A DNA stretch of 64,000 nt from Acidobacteriota bacterium (GTDB lineage: Bacteria > Acidobacteriota > Terriglobia > Bryobacterales > Bryobacteraceae), in contig JAKOTR010000008.1 of the NCBI GenBank assembly GCA_029776225.1, forward strand, positions 80,738-144,737, given 5' to 3'. Positions within the stretch are counted from its first letter, which is position 1. Each line of letters begins with the position of its first letter. The position numbers and the translations under genes were made by a program. The notes under the pieces were generated by a model that had not been told where the DNA came from, ran no database searches, and saw nothing but the letters and a program-made list of their open reading frames with translations. Positions 24,416 to 33,439 of this stretch are shown in pieces.

Positions 24416-26509
24416 TCACCGGAACCCCTCGGCCAGCAGGATGTCCGCGTTGGAGGGGTCCAGCCGCACCACCAGCATCGACTTGCGGTCCGGCGCCAGC
24501 GAGAAGGGCCCGATGCCGATCGGCAGGATCGGCTCCGGATAGTCCGCCACCAGCCGCACGCGGCGCGTCTTCCAATCCATATAGAAGAGCGATTGCTGCA
24601 CCGGCGCCTCCGGCCGCGTACCCAAATAATAAATCCCATCCTCCGACAAAGCCCAGCACGACGTGCAGTAGGGCACCAGCCCGGAAAGCACCCGCTCCAC
24701 TTCACCCGTCGCCACGCGCACATGCGAAAGCGTCGTGTCGGCCGGCTCGCGCACGAAATACACGTACTCGCCGTCGGGCGAAACGTCCAGCGAAAGCCCG
24801 CGGACGTGTGTCACCACCTGGGCGCGGCCGCCCGCCGCGGGGTAGCGCAGGATCGACCCCTCCGGCGCCGCCGCATAGATCCACTTCCCGTCAGGGGAAA
24901 ACACCGGATGCACGCCGCGCGCCCCGAACGGCCGTACCCGCCAGCGCCCGGCTTCCTCCTCGGCCAGGAACATCTCCGTCGTGGCCGCGTCGTTGAACAC
25001 CAGCCGCCGGCCGTCCGGCGACCACCGCGGCACCGACGGGCGCCCCTTGAGCGACGTCACCTGCACCGGCTGGCTGCCGTCGGCCTGGCACACCCAGATC
25101 TGTTCCTCACCCGTCCGGTCGGACCGGAACGCCACCCGCCGCCCGTCCGGCGAATACTGCGGCGAAGCGTCCTGCCCCGACGACGCGGCGATCCGCTGCC
25201 ATTCCACCTTGGGCCCGAGCGTCAACCTCCAGATGTTCGGATCGTTCTGTACAAGCGAGTAAACAAGCCGCCCCGCCCGCTGCGAATGCGAAAACTGAAT
25301 TGGAAACTCGCCGTAAATCGCCGTCGGCGCCGGATCCTTCCCCTGCGCCAGCCGCCAGATCCGGTACGAGCCGTCTCGCGACGAGCCGGCCAGCAAGCCC
25401 TTCTCCGTCCAGTCCACGCCGGTCACCATCTGCGAATCCGCCGTCCACTGCTGCGGCGTCCCGCCCGTCACCGGCACCGTGAACACCTCCTGGTAGCTCC
25501 GGTGGAAGGCGCGGATGAAGGCGATCGTCTGCCCGTCGGGCGAAAACCGCGGCGCCACGTCGCCGATGATCAGCTCCGCCGGCTGCGTCAGCCGCCGCTT
25601 CTCGCCCGTCTTCAGATCCACAAGGAAAATGGAGAGCGGCTCGCTCAGCGAAGGCGTGTCGTCCACGGCGAGCATCGTCCCGTCCGGCGACCAGTCCAGA
25701 TGGGAGTACGCAAGTCCGAAGCGCGTCGGCTGCACCGGCGCCACCACGTGCGGTTCCCCGCCCTCCGCATCCAGAATCACGATCTCCCCCGAGGAAATGC
25801 CGAATCGCAGACACGCAATCCGCCGCCCGTCCGGCGACCACGCGGGACTCGACCACGAATAGCCGGACACGGACACCTGCCGCGGCGTGGCCTCACCCAG
25901 CTTCTGCACCCAGATCCCCGGCAGCGCGCGCTCATCCTCCTGCCACACGAAGGCCACCGCGCTTCCATCGGGCGAAATGGCCGGCTGGTACTCCTTTCCC
26001 GCAAGCCGCGTCACCGGCGTCACAGCCGACGAAGGTTCCGGCTCGCCCCGCCGGATCACCGCCAGCAGAAGCATCACGACACCTGCCAGCGCCAGAATTC
26101 CGGCCGCCGCCCGCCACCACGGCCGCCTCCCAGCCGCCGGCGCCGCTCCCGCAGCCTCCGGCCCTGGGGCGCCAGCCCGTTCCGGCCGCGCCACCGCCAC
26201 CGGCCCCAGCAGCCGGTATCCTCGCCCGGGGAACGTCTCGATATAGGCTGGCTCGCCCGGCGCCGCCGCAAGCGTCTTCCGGATCACGGCCACGTTCTGT
26301 GCCAGATTCGCCTCGTCTACCACCCGGTCCGGCCAGACCGCCGCCAGCATTTCCTCCTTGGTCACGACCTCCGGGGATCGCGAAGCCAGCACGATCAGCG
26401 TCTCTACGGCCTTGCGGGTCAGATGCACCGGCTGTCCGCCGCGGAACAGTACTTTGGCGGCAGCGTCCAGCCGGAAGGGGCCGAAACTGTAAACCGGATG
26501 CGTTTGCAA
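24416..26509 (-). CDS. CadC-like winged-helix regulator with periplasmic PD40 propeller
   Basis: A 697-residue one-component membrane regulator. Residues 1-100 are an OmpR/PhoB-type winged helix (YSFGPFRLDAAAKVLFRGG, LTRKAVETLIVLASRSPEVV, YIETFPGRGYRLL). A proline/alanine linker leads to one membrane helix (about 133-157, AAAGILALAGVVMLLLAVI). The rest is a TolB-like beta-propeller with repeated SPDG units (AISPDGSAVAF, AWSPDGRRIACLRFG, RFSPDGQTIAFIRA, QYSPDGRRVAFRSD, RWSPDGRRLVFND, VFSPDGKWIYAA, DVSPDGEYVYFV). It would bind DNA in the cytoplasm and sense in the periplasm. It is divergent from the GH106 gene across 195 bases and is a good candidate regulator of that locus. Confidence 0.85.
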   Translation of the reverse strand: MQTHPVYSFGPFRLDAAAKVLFRGGQPVHLTRKAVETLIVLASRSPEVVTKEEMLAAVWPDRVVDEANLAQNVAVIRKTLAAAPGEPAYIETFPGRGYRLLGPVAVARPERAGAPGPEAAGAAPAAGRRPWWRAAAGILALAGVVMLLLAVIRRGEPEPSSAVTPVTRLAGKEYQPAISPDGSAVAFVWQEDERALPGIWVQKLGEATPRQVSVSGYSWSSPAWSPDGRRIACLRFGISSGEIVILDAEGGEPHVVAPVQPTRFGLAYSHLDWSPDGTMLAVDDTPSLSEPLSIFLVDLKTGEKRRLTQPAELIIGDVAPRFSPDGQTIAFIRAFHRSYQEVFTVPVTGGTPQQWTADSQMVTGVDWTEKGLLAGSSRDGSYRIWRLAQGKDPAPTAIYGEFPIQFSHSQRAGRLVYSLVQNDPNIWRLTLGPKVEWQRIAASSGQDASPQYSPDGRRVAFRSDRTGEEQIWVCQADGSQPVQVTSLKGRPSVPRWSPDGRRLVFNDAATTEMFLAEEEAGRWRVRPFGARGVHPVFSPDGKWIYAAAPEGSILRYPAAGGRAQVVTHVRGLSLDVSPDGEYVYFVREPADTTLSHVRVATGEVERVLSGLVPYCTSCWALSEDGIYYLGTRPEAPVQQSLFYMDWKTRRVRLVADYPEPILPIGIGPFSLAPDRKSMLVVRLDPSNADILLAEGFR

Positions 26510-26704
26510 GACGTTACCCAGCGGATTTTAGGAATTTTTCAGAAACTTCTCAATGCCCCATCATGGCATAAAACCGCCATTTCGGCGCATCTTAGGGGAC
26601 GGCTCCAGTAGGGCGCGGTTGTAAACGCTCCCTGCAGAGCACTGATACATCACTGATCAATTTGGCGGTGGGAGTCCAAGGGACCTCCCCGCGGCGGACT
26701 AAGG

Positions 26705-29350
26705 ATGCGCTCGATGTGGAGAGGCTGGGTCCTCGCACTGATCCCGCTGGTGGCGGCAAACGCTGCCTCTATAGATGATGTAGCGAAAGGCTTGCAGGAG
26801 CCGCCCCCGGAAGCCCGCATTATGATGCGGTGGTGGTGGTTCGGCCCCGCCGTCACGCACCCGGAGCTGGCCCGCCAGCTCGAAGCGATGCGGGCGGCCG
26901 GAATCGGCGGCGTGGAGATCCAGCCTGTCTACCCGCTCGCGCTGGACGATCCGGCCAGGGGAATCCGCAACCTCCGGTTCCTCTCGCCGGAGTTTTCCAG
27001 CGCCCTGCGCTTTACGGCCGAAACCGCCCGCCGTCTCGGGCTTCGCGTCGACATGACGCTCGGCAGCGGCTGGCCCTTCGGCGGCCCCACGATTCCAAGG
27101 GAACTGGCCGCCCCCAGGCTGCGCGTCGAGCCTGCCAACCGCCCCCCTCAACTGCGTTGGGACGAACGCGTCCTGCGCGAATTCCCGCAGCAGAACCTCC
27201 GCTTCATTGAAAGCCGCACCGGCCAGATGGTGAAGCGGGCGGCGGTCGGCGCCGAAGGGTTCGTCTTCGACCACTACAGCCGCGCGGCGCTGGACCGCTA
27301 TCTCGAAACCACCGGCGGCCCCCTGCTGCGCGCGTTCGGCCCCCTCAAGCCCTACGCCGTCTTCTGCGACAGCCTGGAAGTGTTCGGCTCGGACTGGACT
27401 CCGGACCTGCCCGAAGAGTTCCTCCGCCGCCGCGGATACGACCTGATGCCGCTGCTGCCCGTGCTCGTCGGCGACTGGGACGAAGACAAGGCCCGCGTGC
27501 GCCATGACTGGGCGCTGACTCTCTCCGAACTGGCCGAAGAGCGCTTCCTCCAGCCGCTGGCGGAATGGGCCCGCCGCAACGGCGTGAAGCTCCGCGTGCA
27601 AACCTACGGCACTCCGCCGGTAACGCTTGCCAGCCAGCGCTACGTCGACCTCGCCGACGGCGAGCAGACCCAATGGCGGCAGCTCAGCGCTGCCCGCTGG
27701 GCCTCCAGCGCGAACCATATCCTCCGCCGGCCGGTGACCGCCTCCGAGACCTGGACCTGGCTTCACTCGCCTTCCTTTGCGGCCACGCCGCTGGACATCA
27801 AGGCCGAAGCCGACATCCACTTCATCCAGGGCATCAACCAGCTCATCGGTCACGGCTGGCCCTACTCGCCCAAGCAGGCCGGCAAGCCAGGCTGGGCCTT
27901 CTATGCGGCCGCCGCCCTGAACGACCTCAACCCCTGGTGGCCCGTCATGCCCGACCTCGCGCTCTACCTCCAGCGCGTGAGCTGGCTCCTTCGCCAGGGC
28001 GAGCCGGTTGCCGACCTGCTGCTCTACCTTCCGGTCGCCGACATCCGCTCGCGCTTCTCCGCAGCGAGCGGCCAGGTCTCCATCGACCGCGGCGCGCACG
28101 AGGTGCTCGGCGACGCCGTCATCCCCCAGATCCTCGATGCTGGATACAACTTCGACGCCGTCGATGACGGCTTGCTCGAAGAGGCGCTCGCGGGCCGCCG
28201 CTACCGCGGCATCGTGCTGGCCAACGCCGAACGCATCGAGGCCGGCGTGCTGGAACGGCTGGCCGCGTTTGCGCGCGAAGGCGGCGCCGTCTTTGTCGCC
28301 GGACGCCGCCCGCGGCTGTCGCCCGGCTATCTCCATAGCGCCGAAAACGACCGGCGCGTGCAGGCCGCCGCCGCCCGGCTGCTCTCCGGACCCGGCGTCC
28401 ATGTGGTCGAAGACATTGCCCGCCTCGGCGAGGCCCTGCGCCGGGTTATCGAGCCGCCTGTCGGCTGGACGCCCGCTACCGGCGCGATCGCCTACGCGCA
28501 CAGAAAACTCGCAAATGGCGAAGTCTTTTTCCTCGCCAACACCGGAAATACGCCCTGGCGCGGCCGCCTGCGCTTCCGCGCCGCGGCCCAGCCCGCCTTG
28601 GCGTGGGACCTGCTCTCGGGCGAAAAACACGAATTCCGCGGAGAAATCGAGATTCCCGCTTACGGTTCGCTTGTCTTGCTGTCGGGCGGGCCTGCCAGTC
28701 CGGCGCCCCCGCGCAAGCTGCCCGTCCGCGAGCTGGATCTCAGCACGGGCTGGGACGTCACCTTCCTCGAAACCGGCCGCAAGGCCCGGTACGAGAGACT
28801 TCGCTCCTGGACCGAGGACGAAGAGACGCGCTTCTATTCCGGCGTCGCGGCTTATGAGAAAACGATCCAGGTAGACCCCGCCTCGCTCCGCGCCTGGCTC
28901 GAGTTCGGCCCTGTCAAGCCCCTGGAGCCCGCCGCGCAGCGGCAGCCGGGCATGCGCGCCTGGGTCGACGCGCCTGTGCGCGACGCGGCCGTCGTTTACG
29001 TCAACAAACGCCGCGCCGGCAGCGTCTTCACCCCTCCCTACCGGATCGATCTCAGCGGCTTCCTTCAGCCGGGCGAAAACCGCCTGCGGATCGAAGTCGC
29101 CAACACGAACCTGAACCTGCTGGCGAAGCTCGGCGAGCCGGACTACCGTGTCCTCGCCGCCGCCTACGGGGAACGGTTCCAGATGCAGGATATGCGGAAC
29201 CTGCAGCCTGCTCCCAGCGGGCTGCTCGGCGCCGTCAAGCTCGTCGTCTGGCGGCAGCCAGACGGCATTACCTCGAACAGTGGGAGTATCTCAACCGCGC
29301 CGCAAAGCGGGCCGCGCGCTCGCGCCGGCGGCGCCAATCCAACCAGGTGA
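26705..29350 (+). CDS. GH106-type alpha-L-rhamnosidase
   Basis: An 881-residue exported glycoside hydrolase. A signal peptide (MWRGWVLALIPLVAANAA) precedes PPPEARIMMRWWWFGPAVTH and AAGIGGVEIQPVYPL, then MTLGSGWPFGGPTIP, all characteristic of the Glyco_hydro_106 family. The central catalytic (alpha/beta)8-like part includes YAVFCDSLEVFGSDWTPDLP and ASETWTWLHSPSF, where the acid residues are expected. The C-terminal part is beta-rich with galactose-binding-like strands (GSVFTPPYRIDLSGFLQPGE, about 775-800). It would release L-rhamnose from plant or microbial rhamnosides in the periplasm or outside. It ends 10 bases before the TonB receptor ATG, so one operon. The first of two close ATGs (26705, 26714) is used. 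Confidence 0.85.
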   Translation: MRSMWRGWVLALIPLVAANAASIDDVAKGLQEPPPEARIMMRWWWFGPAVTHPELARQLEAMRAAGIGGVEIQPVYPLALDDPARGIRNLRFLSPEFSSALRFTAETARRLGLRVDMTLGSGWPFGGPTIPRELAAPRLRVEPANRPPQLRWDERVLREFPQQNLRFIESRTGQMVKRAAVGAEGFVFDHYSRAALDRYLETTGGPLLRAFGPLKPYAVFCDSLEVFGSDWTPDLPEEFLRRRGYDLMPLLPVLVGDWDEDKARVRHDWALTLSELAEERFLQPLAEWARRNGVKLRVQTYGTPPVTLASQRYVDLADGEQTQWRQLSAARWASSANHILRRPVTASETWTWLHSPSFAATPLDIKAEADIHFIQGINQLIGHGWPYSPKQAGKPGWAFYAAAALNDLNPWWPVMPDLALYLQRVSWLLRQGEPVADLLLYLPVADIRSRFSAASGQVSIDRGAHEVLGDAVIPQILDAGYNFDAVDDGLLEEALAGRRYRGIVLANAERIEAGVLERLAAFAREGGAVFVAGRRPRLSPGYLHSAENDRRVQAAAARLLSGPGVHVVEDIARLGEALRRVIEPPVGWTPATGAIAYAHRKLANGEVFFLANTGNTPWRGRLRFRAAAQPALAWDLLSGEKHEFRGEIEIPAYGSLVLLSGGPASPAPPRKLPVRELDLSTGWDVTFLETGRKARYERLRSWTEDEETRFYSGVAAYEKTIQVDPASLRAWLEFGPVKPLEPAAQRQPGMRAWVDAPVRDAAVVYVNKRRAGSVFTPPYRIDLSGFLQPGENRLRIEVANTNLNLLAKLGEPDYRVLAAAYGERFQMQDMRNLQPAPSGLLGAVKLVVWRQPDGITSNSGSISTAPQSGPRARAGGANPTR

Positions 29351-29360
29351 AAGGAAAGCT

Positions 29361-32300
29361 ATGAAGTCTCGCATTGTGTGGATCGTTGCTCTCTGCTACC
29401 TGCTCGCTTCCGCGGGCATGGCGCAGGATCCGCGTGGCTCCATCACGGGCACCGTCACCGACCCGTCAGGCGCGGTGGTGCCCAACGCCAACGTGGAAGT
29501 CATCAACAAGGCCATGGGCACCCGGATCACTCTGAAGACGAACGAGGCCGGCGTGTACAACGCGCTGTATCTGATTCCGGGCCGCTACCAGGTCGTCGTC
29601 GAGATCCCCGGCTTCAAGAAGGCCATCCACGACGACATCGAGGTGCGTATCGACGACCGCATCGCCGTCAACGTCCAGCTCGAAGTCGGCGTCGCCGAGC
29701 AGACCGTCACCGTCACCGGCGAAACTCCGCTGCTGTCCACCGAAACCGCTTCGACGGGAACCGTGGTCGACTCACGCAGGGTCACCGAGCTGCCAATCCC
29801 CCACGGCAACCCGTACTTCCTCATCAACCTTGCCACCGGGGTCTCCTTTACTCGCGACGCCCGGCTCGACCGCCCCTTCGAACCCACCCACATCGTCGGC
29901 TACGCCATTGACGGCACCCGCGCCAACCGCAGCGACGTCACCATCGACGGCGCAGTCAGCACCGCCACCGCCAACCCCGGCGAGGTCATCGCCTCCTACG
30001 TGCCTCCGGCCGACATTGTCCAGGAATTCAAGGTCCAGACGGCCACCTTCGACGCCCAGTTCGGCCATACCGAAGGCGGCGTCACCAACATCAGCCTCAA
30101 GTCCGGCAGCAACGAGTTCCACGGCACCGGCTACTACACCAACATGACGCCGTCGCTGTTCGCCAACGACTTCTTCGCTAATCGCGACAAAATCCCGCTG
30201 GCCGACTTCTACTACCACCGCTACGGCGCCTCCCTCGGCGGCCCCATCATCCTGCCGAAACTCTACAGCGGCCGCAACCGCACGTTCTTCCAGTGGGGCA
30301 TGGAGGGCATCAAGGAAGGCCGCCCGCGCAACAATGGCACTCCCACCGTGCCCACCGAGGCCATGAAGAACGGCGACTTCTCCGCGCTGCTCAACGTCTC
30401 CAGCAGCTTCCAGATCTACAACCCCTGGACGCGCCGTCCCGCCGCCGGCGGCCGCTTCCAGTCCGATCCGTTCCCGGACAACATTATCCCGGCGTCCCTG
30501 TTCAACCCCGTCGCCAAGAAGGTCCTCGACACTTACTACCCGAAGCCCCTGCAGGCCGGCAACCCCGACGGAACGAACAACTACCTCCGGCCGGAGTTGA
30601 TGGAGACCGCCGATTACCTGTCCAACACCATCCGCGTCGACCACAACATCACGGAGAACAACCGCATGTTCTTCCGCGTGAGCTGGTATGACCGCGATAG
30701 CTGGTACAACGACTACTTCGACAACGCCGCCACCGGCCAGTCCTTCTGGTTCATCGCCCGCTCGGCCGTCGTCGACGACGTCTGGACGCTAAGCCCCACC
30801 GTGGTGCTCAACGCCCGCTACGGCTACAACCGCTTCATCCGCCGCCAGGACGGCAATCCCCTGGGCAATGGCTTCGACCTCACCTCGATCGGCTTCCCCG
30901 CCTCGTACAACAACGCCATTTCGCCCGACATCCGCCGCTTCCCGCGCTTCGACATCACCGGCTACCAGGGCACCGGCTTCGGGGGCGAAAACCGCCCCAA
31001 CGACACCCACAACGTCACCGCCGTGCTCACCAAAATCTTCTCGCGGCATTCCCTCAAGGCCGGCATGGAGTTCCGCGCCTACCGCGAAACCAGCGTCTTC
31101 TTCGGCAACGAACAGACTGGCCGCTTCATCTTCGACGCGACCTACACGCGCGGCCCCCTCGACAACTCGCCCGTCGCGCCCAACTCCCTCGGCCAGTCCG
31201 TCGCGGCCTTCCTGCTGGGCATCCCCACGGGCTCCAGCTACGCCGCCGTGCGTGACAGCTACGCCGAGCAGTCCGTCTCCTGGTCCTGGTTCGTTCAGGA
31301 CGACTGGAAAGTCAGCTCCCGGCTCACGCTGAACCTCGGGCTCCGCTGGGAGTGGGACGGCCCGCTCACTGAGCGCTTCAACCGCAGCGTCCGCCGTTTC
31401 GACGCCAGCTACACCCAGCCGTTCGAAGAGGCTGCCCGCGCCGTTTACGCCAACAATCCCACGCCGGAAGTTCCGGTCTCCGAGTTCACCACCCGCGGCG
31501 GCCTGACCTTTGCCGGCGTCAACGGCGAACCCCGCTCTCTCTACGAAACCCCGAGGAACAACTTCATGCCCCGCTTCGGCTTCGCCTACCAGATCGATCC
31601 GAAGACCGTCATGCGCGGCGGCTACGGCATATTCTTCGGCTTCCTCGGCCAGCGCCGCGGCGACGTCATCCAGACCGGCTTCAGCCGCAATACGCCGTTC
31701 ATTCCCACGCTCGACGGCTACACCTTCATCCGCACGCTGTCGGATCCGTTCCCGGAAGGCCTTTTGATGCCGGTCGGCGCCGCCGACGGCTATCAGACCT
31801 ACGTCGGCAACTCCGTTTCGTTCTTCAACGAGAAACCGCTGCGGCCCTACATGCAGCGCTGGCAACTCGGCTTCCAGCGCACCATCGGCGCTGGCTACGT
31901 GGCTGAACTGAACTACGTCGGCAACCGCGGCACGCACATCGAGATCAGCCAGAACTTCAACGCCACGCCGCTCGAATACCTCAGCCACAGCCTGCTGCGG
32001 GACAACGAACGCATCAACTATCTCACGCAGAACCTGCCCAACCCGTTCCTCGGCCTGATGCCCCCCGGCGCGGTGTCGGCCTTCACCGGCGCCAATATGG
32101 CGCGCGAACGGCTGCTGCGGCCCTTCCCCCACTTCGACGCGGTCAACGCCTCCCGCTTCGACGGCTACTCCTGGTACCACGCTCTCCAGGCCAGCCTCGA
32201 AAAGCGCTTCTCGCAAAGCTACATGCTGGGCGTCAGCTACACCTTCTCGAAGTTCATGCAGGCCACCGAGACGCTGAACACCAACGACCCGCGCCCCGTG

Positions 32301-32864
32301 GAAGTCATCAGCGACCTCGACCGCCCGCACCACCTCGTCGTCAACTCCATCTGGGAGACGCCGTTCGGCAGAGGGCGGCGCTGGGGTTCCAACCTGCCTT
32401 TCCTCGCTGACCTCTTCCTCGGCGGCTGGCAGATCTCCGGCGTCTACACCTTCCAGAGCGGCGCGCCGATCAACTTCGGCAACATCATCTTCATCGGCGA
32501 CCTGAAGGACATCCGGCTGCCGAGCGACCAGCGCACCGTCGAACGCTGGTTCAACGTCGACGCCGGCTTCGAGCGGCGCTCGGCCTTTCAACTGGACCGC
32601 AACGTCCGCTGGTTCCCGCCGCGCTTCAGCTTCCTCCGCGCGCATGGGATCAGCAACTTCGACCTTGCGCTCACCAAGAACACACGGCTGTTCAATGAGA
32701 AGTTGAACGTGCAATTCAAGGCCGAGTTCCTCAACGCCATGAACCACCCGCAGTTCCCGGCGCCCAACACCACGGTCACGTCCGCGCAGTTCGGCCAGGC
32801 CATCGCCTCCAATCAGGCGAACTACCCGCGCCGGACCCAGTTGATGGCCAAGTTCATCTTCTGA
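29361..32864 (+). CDS. Oar-like TonB-dependent receptor of the GH106 operon
   Basis: A 1167-residue outer-membrane receptor. A signal peptide (VWIVALCYLLASAGMAQ) is followed by a CarboxypepD_reg-like domain (GSITGTVTDPSGAVVPNANV to PGRYQVVVEIPGFKKA, about 24-90), a plug (TELPIPHGNPYFLINLATGV; YAIDGTRANRSDVTIDGA; HTEGGVTNISLKSGSNEFHG) and a barrel ending RRTQLMAKFIF. A long frame runs in from upstream, but the ATG at 29361 with GGAAAG before it gives the signal peptide. It is co-transcribed with the GH106 enzyme, so import of rhamnosides or oligosaccharides is likely. A strong terminator follows. Part of it (32478-32508) recurs as a relic at 20542. Confidence 0.92.
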   Translation: MKSRIVWIVALCYLLASAGMAQDPRGSITGTVTDPSGAVVPNANVEVINKAMGTRITLKTNEAGVYNALYLIPGRYQVVVEIPGFKKAIHDDIEVRIDDRIAVNVQLEVGVAEQTVTVTGETPLLSTETASTGTVVDSRRVTELPIPHGNPYFLINLATGVSFTRDARLDRPFEPTHIVGYAIDGTRANRSDVTIDGAVSTATANPGEVIASYVPPADIVQEFKVQTATFDAQFGHTEGGVTNISLKSGSNEFHGTGYYTNMTPSLFANDFFANRDKIPLADFYYHRYGASLGGPIILPKLYSGRNRTFFQWGMEGIKEGRPRNNGTPTVPTEAMKNGDFSALLNVSSSFQIYNPWTRRPAAGGRFQSDPFPDNIIPASLFNPVAKKVLDTYYPKPLQAGNPDGTNNYLRPELMETADYLSNTIRVDHNITENNRMFFRVSWYDRDSWYNDYFDNAATGQSFWFIARSAVVDDVWTLSPTVVLNARYGYNRFIRRQDGNPLGNGFDLTSIGFPASYNNAISPDIRRFPRFDITGYQGTGFGGENRPNDTHNVTAVLTKIFSRHSLKAGMEFRAYRETSVFFGNEQTGRFIFDATYTRGPLDNSPVAPNSLGQSVAAFLLGIPTGSSYAAVRDSYAEQSVSWSWFVQDDWKVSSRLTLNLGLRWEWDGPLTERFNRSVRRFDASYTQPFEEAARAVYANNPTPEVPVSEFTTRGGLTFAGVNGEPRSLYETPRNNFMPRFGFAYQIDPKTVMRGGYGIFFGFLGQRRGDVIQTGFSRNTPFIPTLDGYTFIRTLSDPFPEGLLMPVGAADGYQTYVGNSVSFFNEKPLRPYMQRWQLGFQRTIGAGYVAELNYVGNRGTHIEISQNFNATPLEYLSHSLLRDNERINYLTQNLPNPFLGLMPPGAVSAFTGANMARERLLRPFPHFDAVNASRFDGYSWYHALQASLEKRFSQSYMLGVSYTFSKFMQATETLNTNDPRPVEVISDLDRPHHLVVNSIWETPFGRGRRWGSNLPFLADLFLGGWQISGVYTFQSGAPINFGNIIFIGDLKDIRLPSDQRTVERWFNVDAGFERRSAFQLDRNVRWFPPRFSFLRAHGISNFDLALTKNTRLFNEKLNVQFKAEFLNAMNHPQFPAPNTTVTSAQFGQAIASNQANYPRRTQLMAKFIF

Positions 32865-32886
32865 CCTCAAGCGACCCTCTGCTCCG

Positions 32887-32927
32887 CCCCGCCCCGGCAC
32901 GGACCCGTCCGGGGCGGGGTAATTTTT
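32887..32927 (+). terminator. Rho-independent terminator of the GH106-TonB operon
   Basis: CCCCGCCCCGG and CCGGGGCGGGG form a perfect 11-bp stem with an 11-base loop, followed by TAATTTTT, 22 bases after the receptor stop. Confidence 0.9.
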
Positions 32928-33439
32928 GCGCGGCATGCGCCGTTTGTATGTGGCGATGAAGATGTTACTGACAACCGGCGCACCTGGAAGTCTGCGTTGA
33001 GTGATCACGCACGCCCGCGCCGCCGGCCACCAGCAAACCCCAATCATCTCGCACCGCGATATACCTGGCGTAGTCTCGCCACGGTCGCCGCTGAGGCAGC
33101 GGTGTCGGAGGAGCTGGCGGCCGCGCTCTTACGAGCCGAACCAGCCCTTCGCTTCAGCCGAGGAAAATCTCGCAACATAATTGTCGGCGTTCGTTCGCGA
33201 GTCGGGTAGCGGGTGCCGTGCCGCATTCCTCTCGTGCTGCACGCGGATTGTGGACGACGGGGTTCCGGAGACAGGCAGTCACACGGGAGCGGCAACGATT
33301 GAACCTGGTCACCTCCTGAAACGTATATTCCAGTTATGTGCAAGCCTGCTGTGGTGGCCGCCATCACTCGCCCACGCCATGACGGCTTGAAGACGGAAGT
33401 GAAGAAACTCGCTCCACCGCTCGCTAAAGAGGTTATCTG
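32928..33439. other. 512-bp intergenic region with a coding tail
   Basis: Only one plausible coding trace is seen, a plus-strand frame at 32997-33209. The rest, including the run up to the AAAGAGG ribosome site before 33440, shows no clear gene. Confidence 0.4.
32997..33209 (+). pseudogene. Possible truncated gene tail
   Basis: A TTG-started 70-codon frame whose last 50 residues look protein-like: RYTWRSLATVAAEAAVSEEL, then LLRAEPALRFSRGK and NIIVGVRSRVG. This resembles a small winged-helix or helix-hairpin C-terminus of a longer protein, with a low-complexity basic start. It may be a relic whose 5' part was lost. Family not identified. Confidence 0.3.

Noticed and set aside
24593..26611. 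672-codon frame antisense to the winged-helix/PD40 regulator
   Set aside because: Arg/Pro/His-rich shadow; the minus-strand regulator has clear domains.
26699..28630. Long open frame of 643 codons antisense to the GH106 gene
   Set aside because: Its composition is that of a shadow frame in GC-rich DNA (Gly/Ala/Arg runs, no domains), while the opposite strand encodes a recognisable enzyme with a signal peptide.
29148..29360. Extended N-terminus of the GH106-linked TonB receptor frame
   Set aside because: The extra 71 codons overlap the GH106 gene and precede a perfect signal peptide at the ATG at 29361 with its own ribosome site.
30789..33047. 752-codon open frame antisense to the TonB receptor
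   Set aside because: Low-complexity Val/Glu/Ala/Gly sequence that crosses the terminator; the plus-strand receptor is certain.
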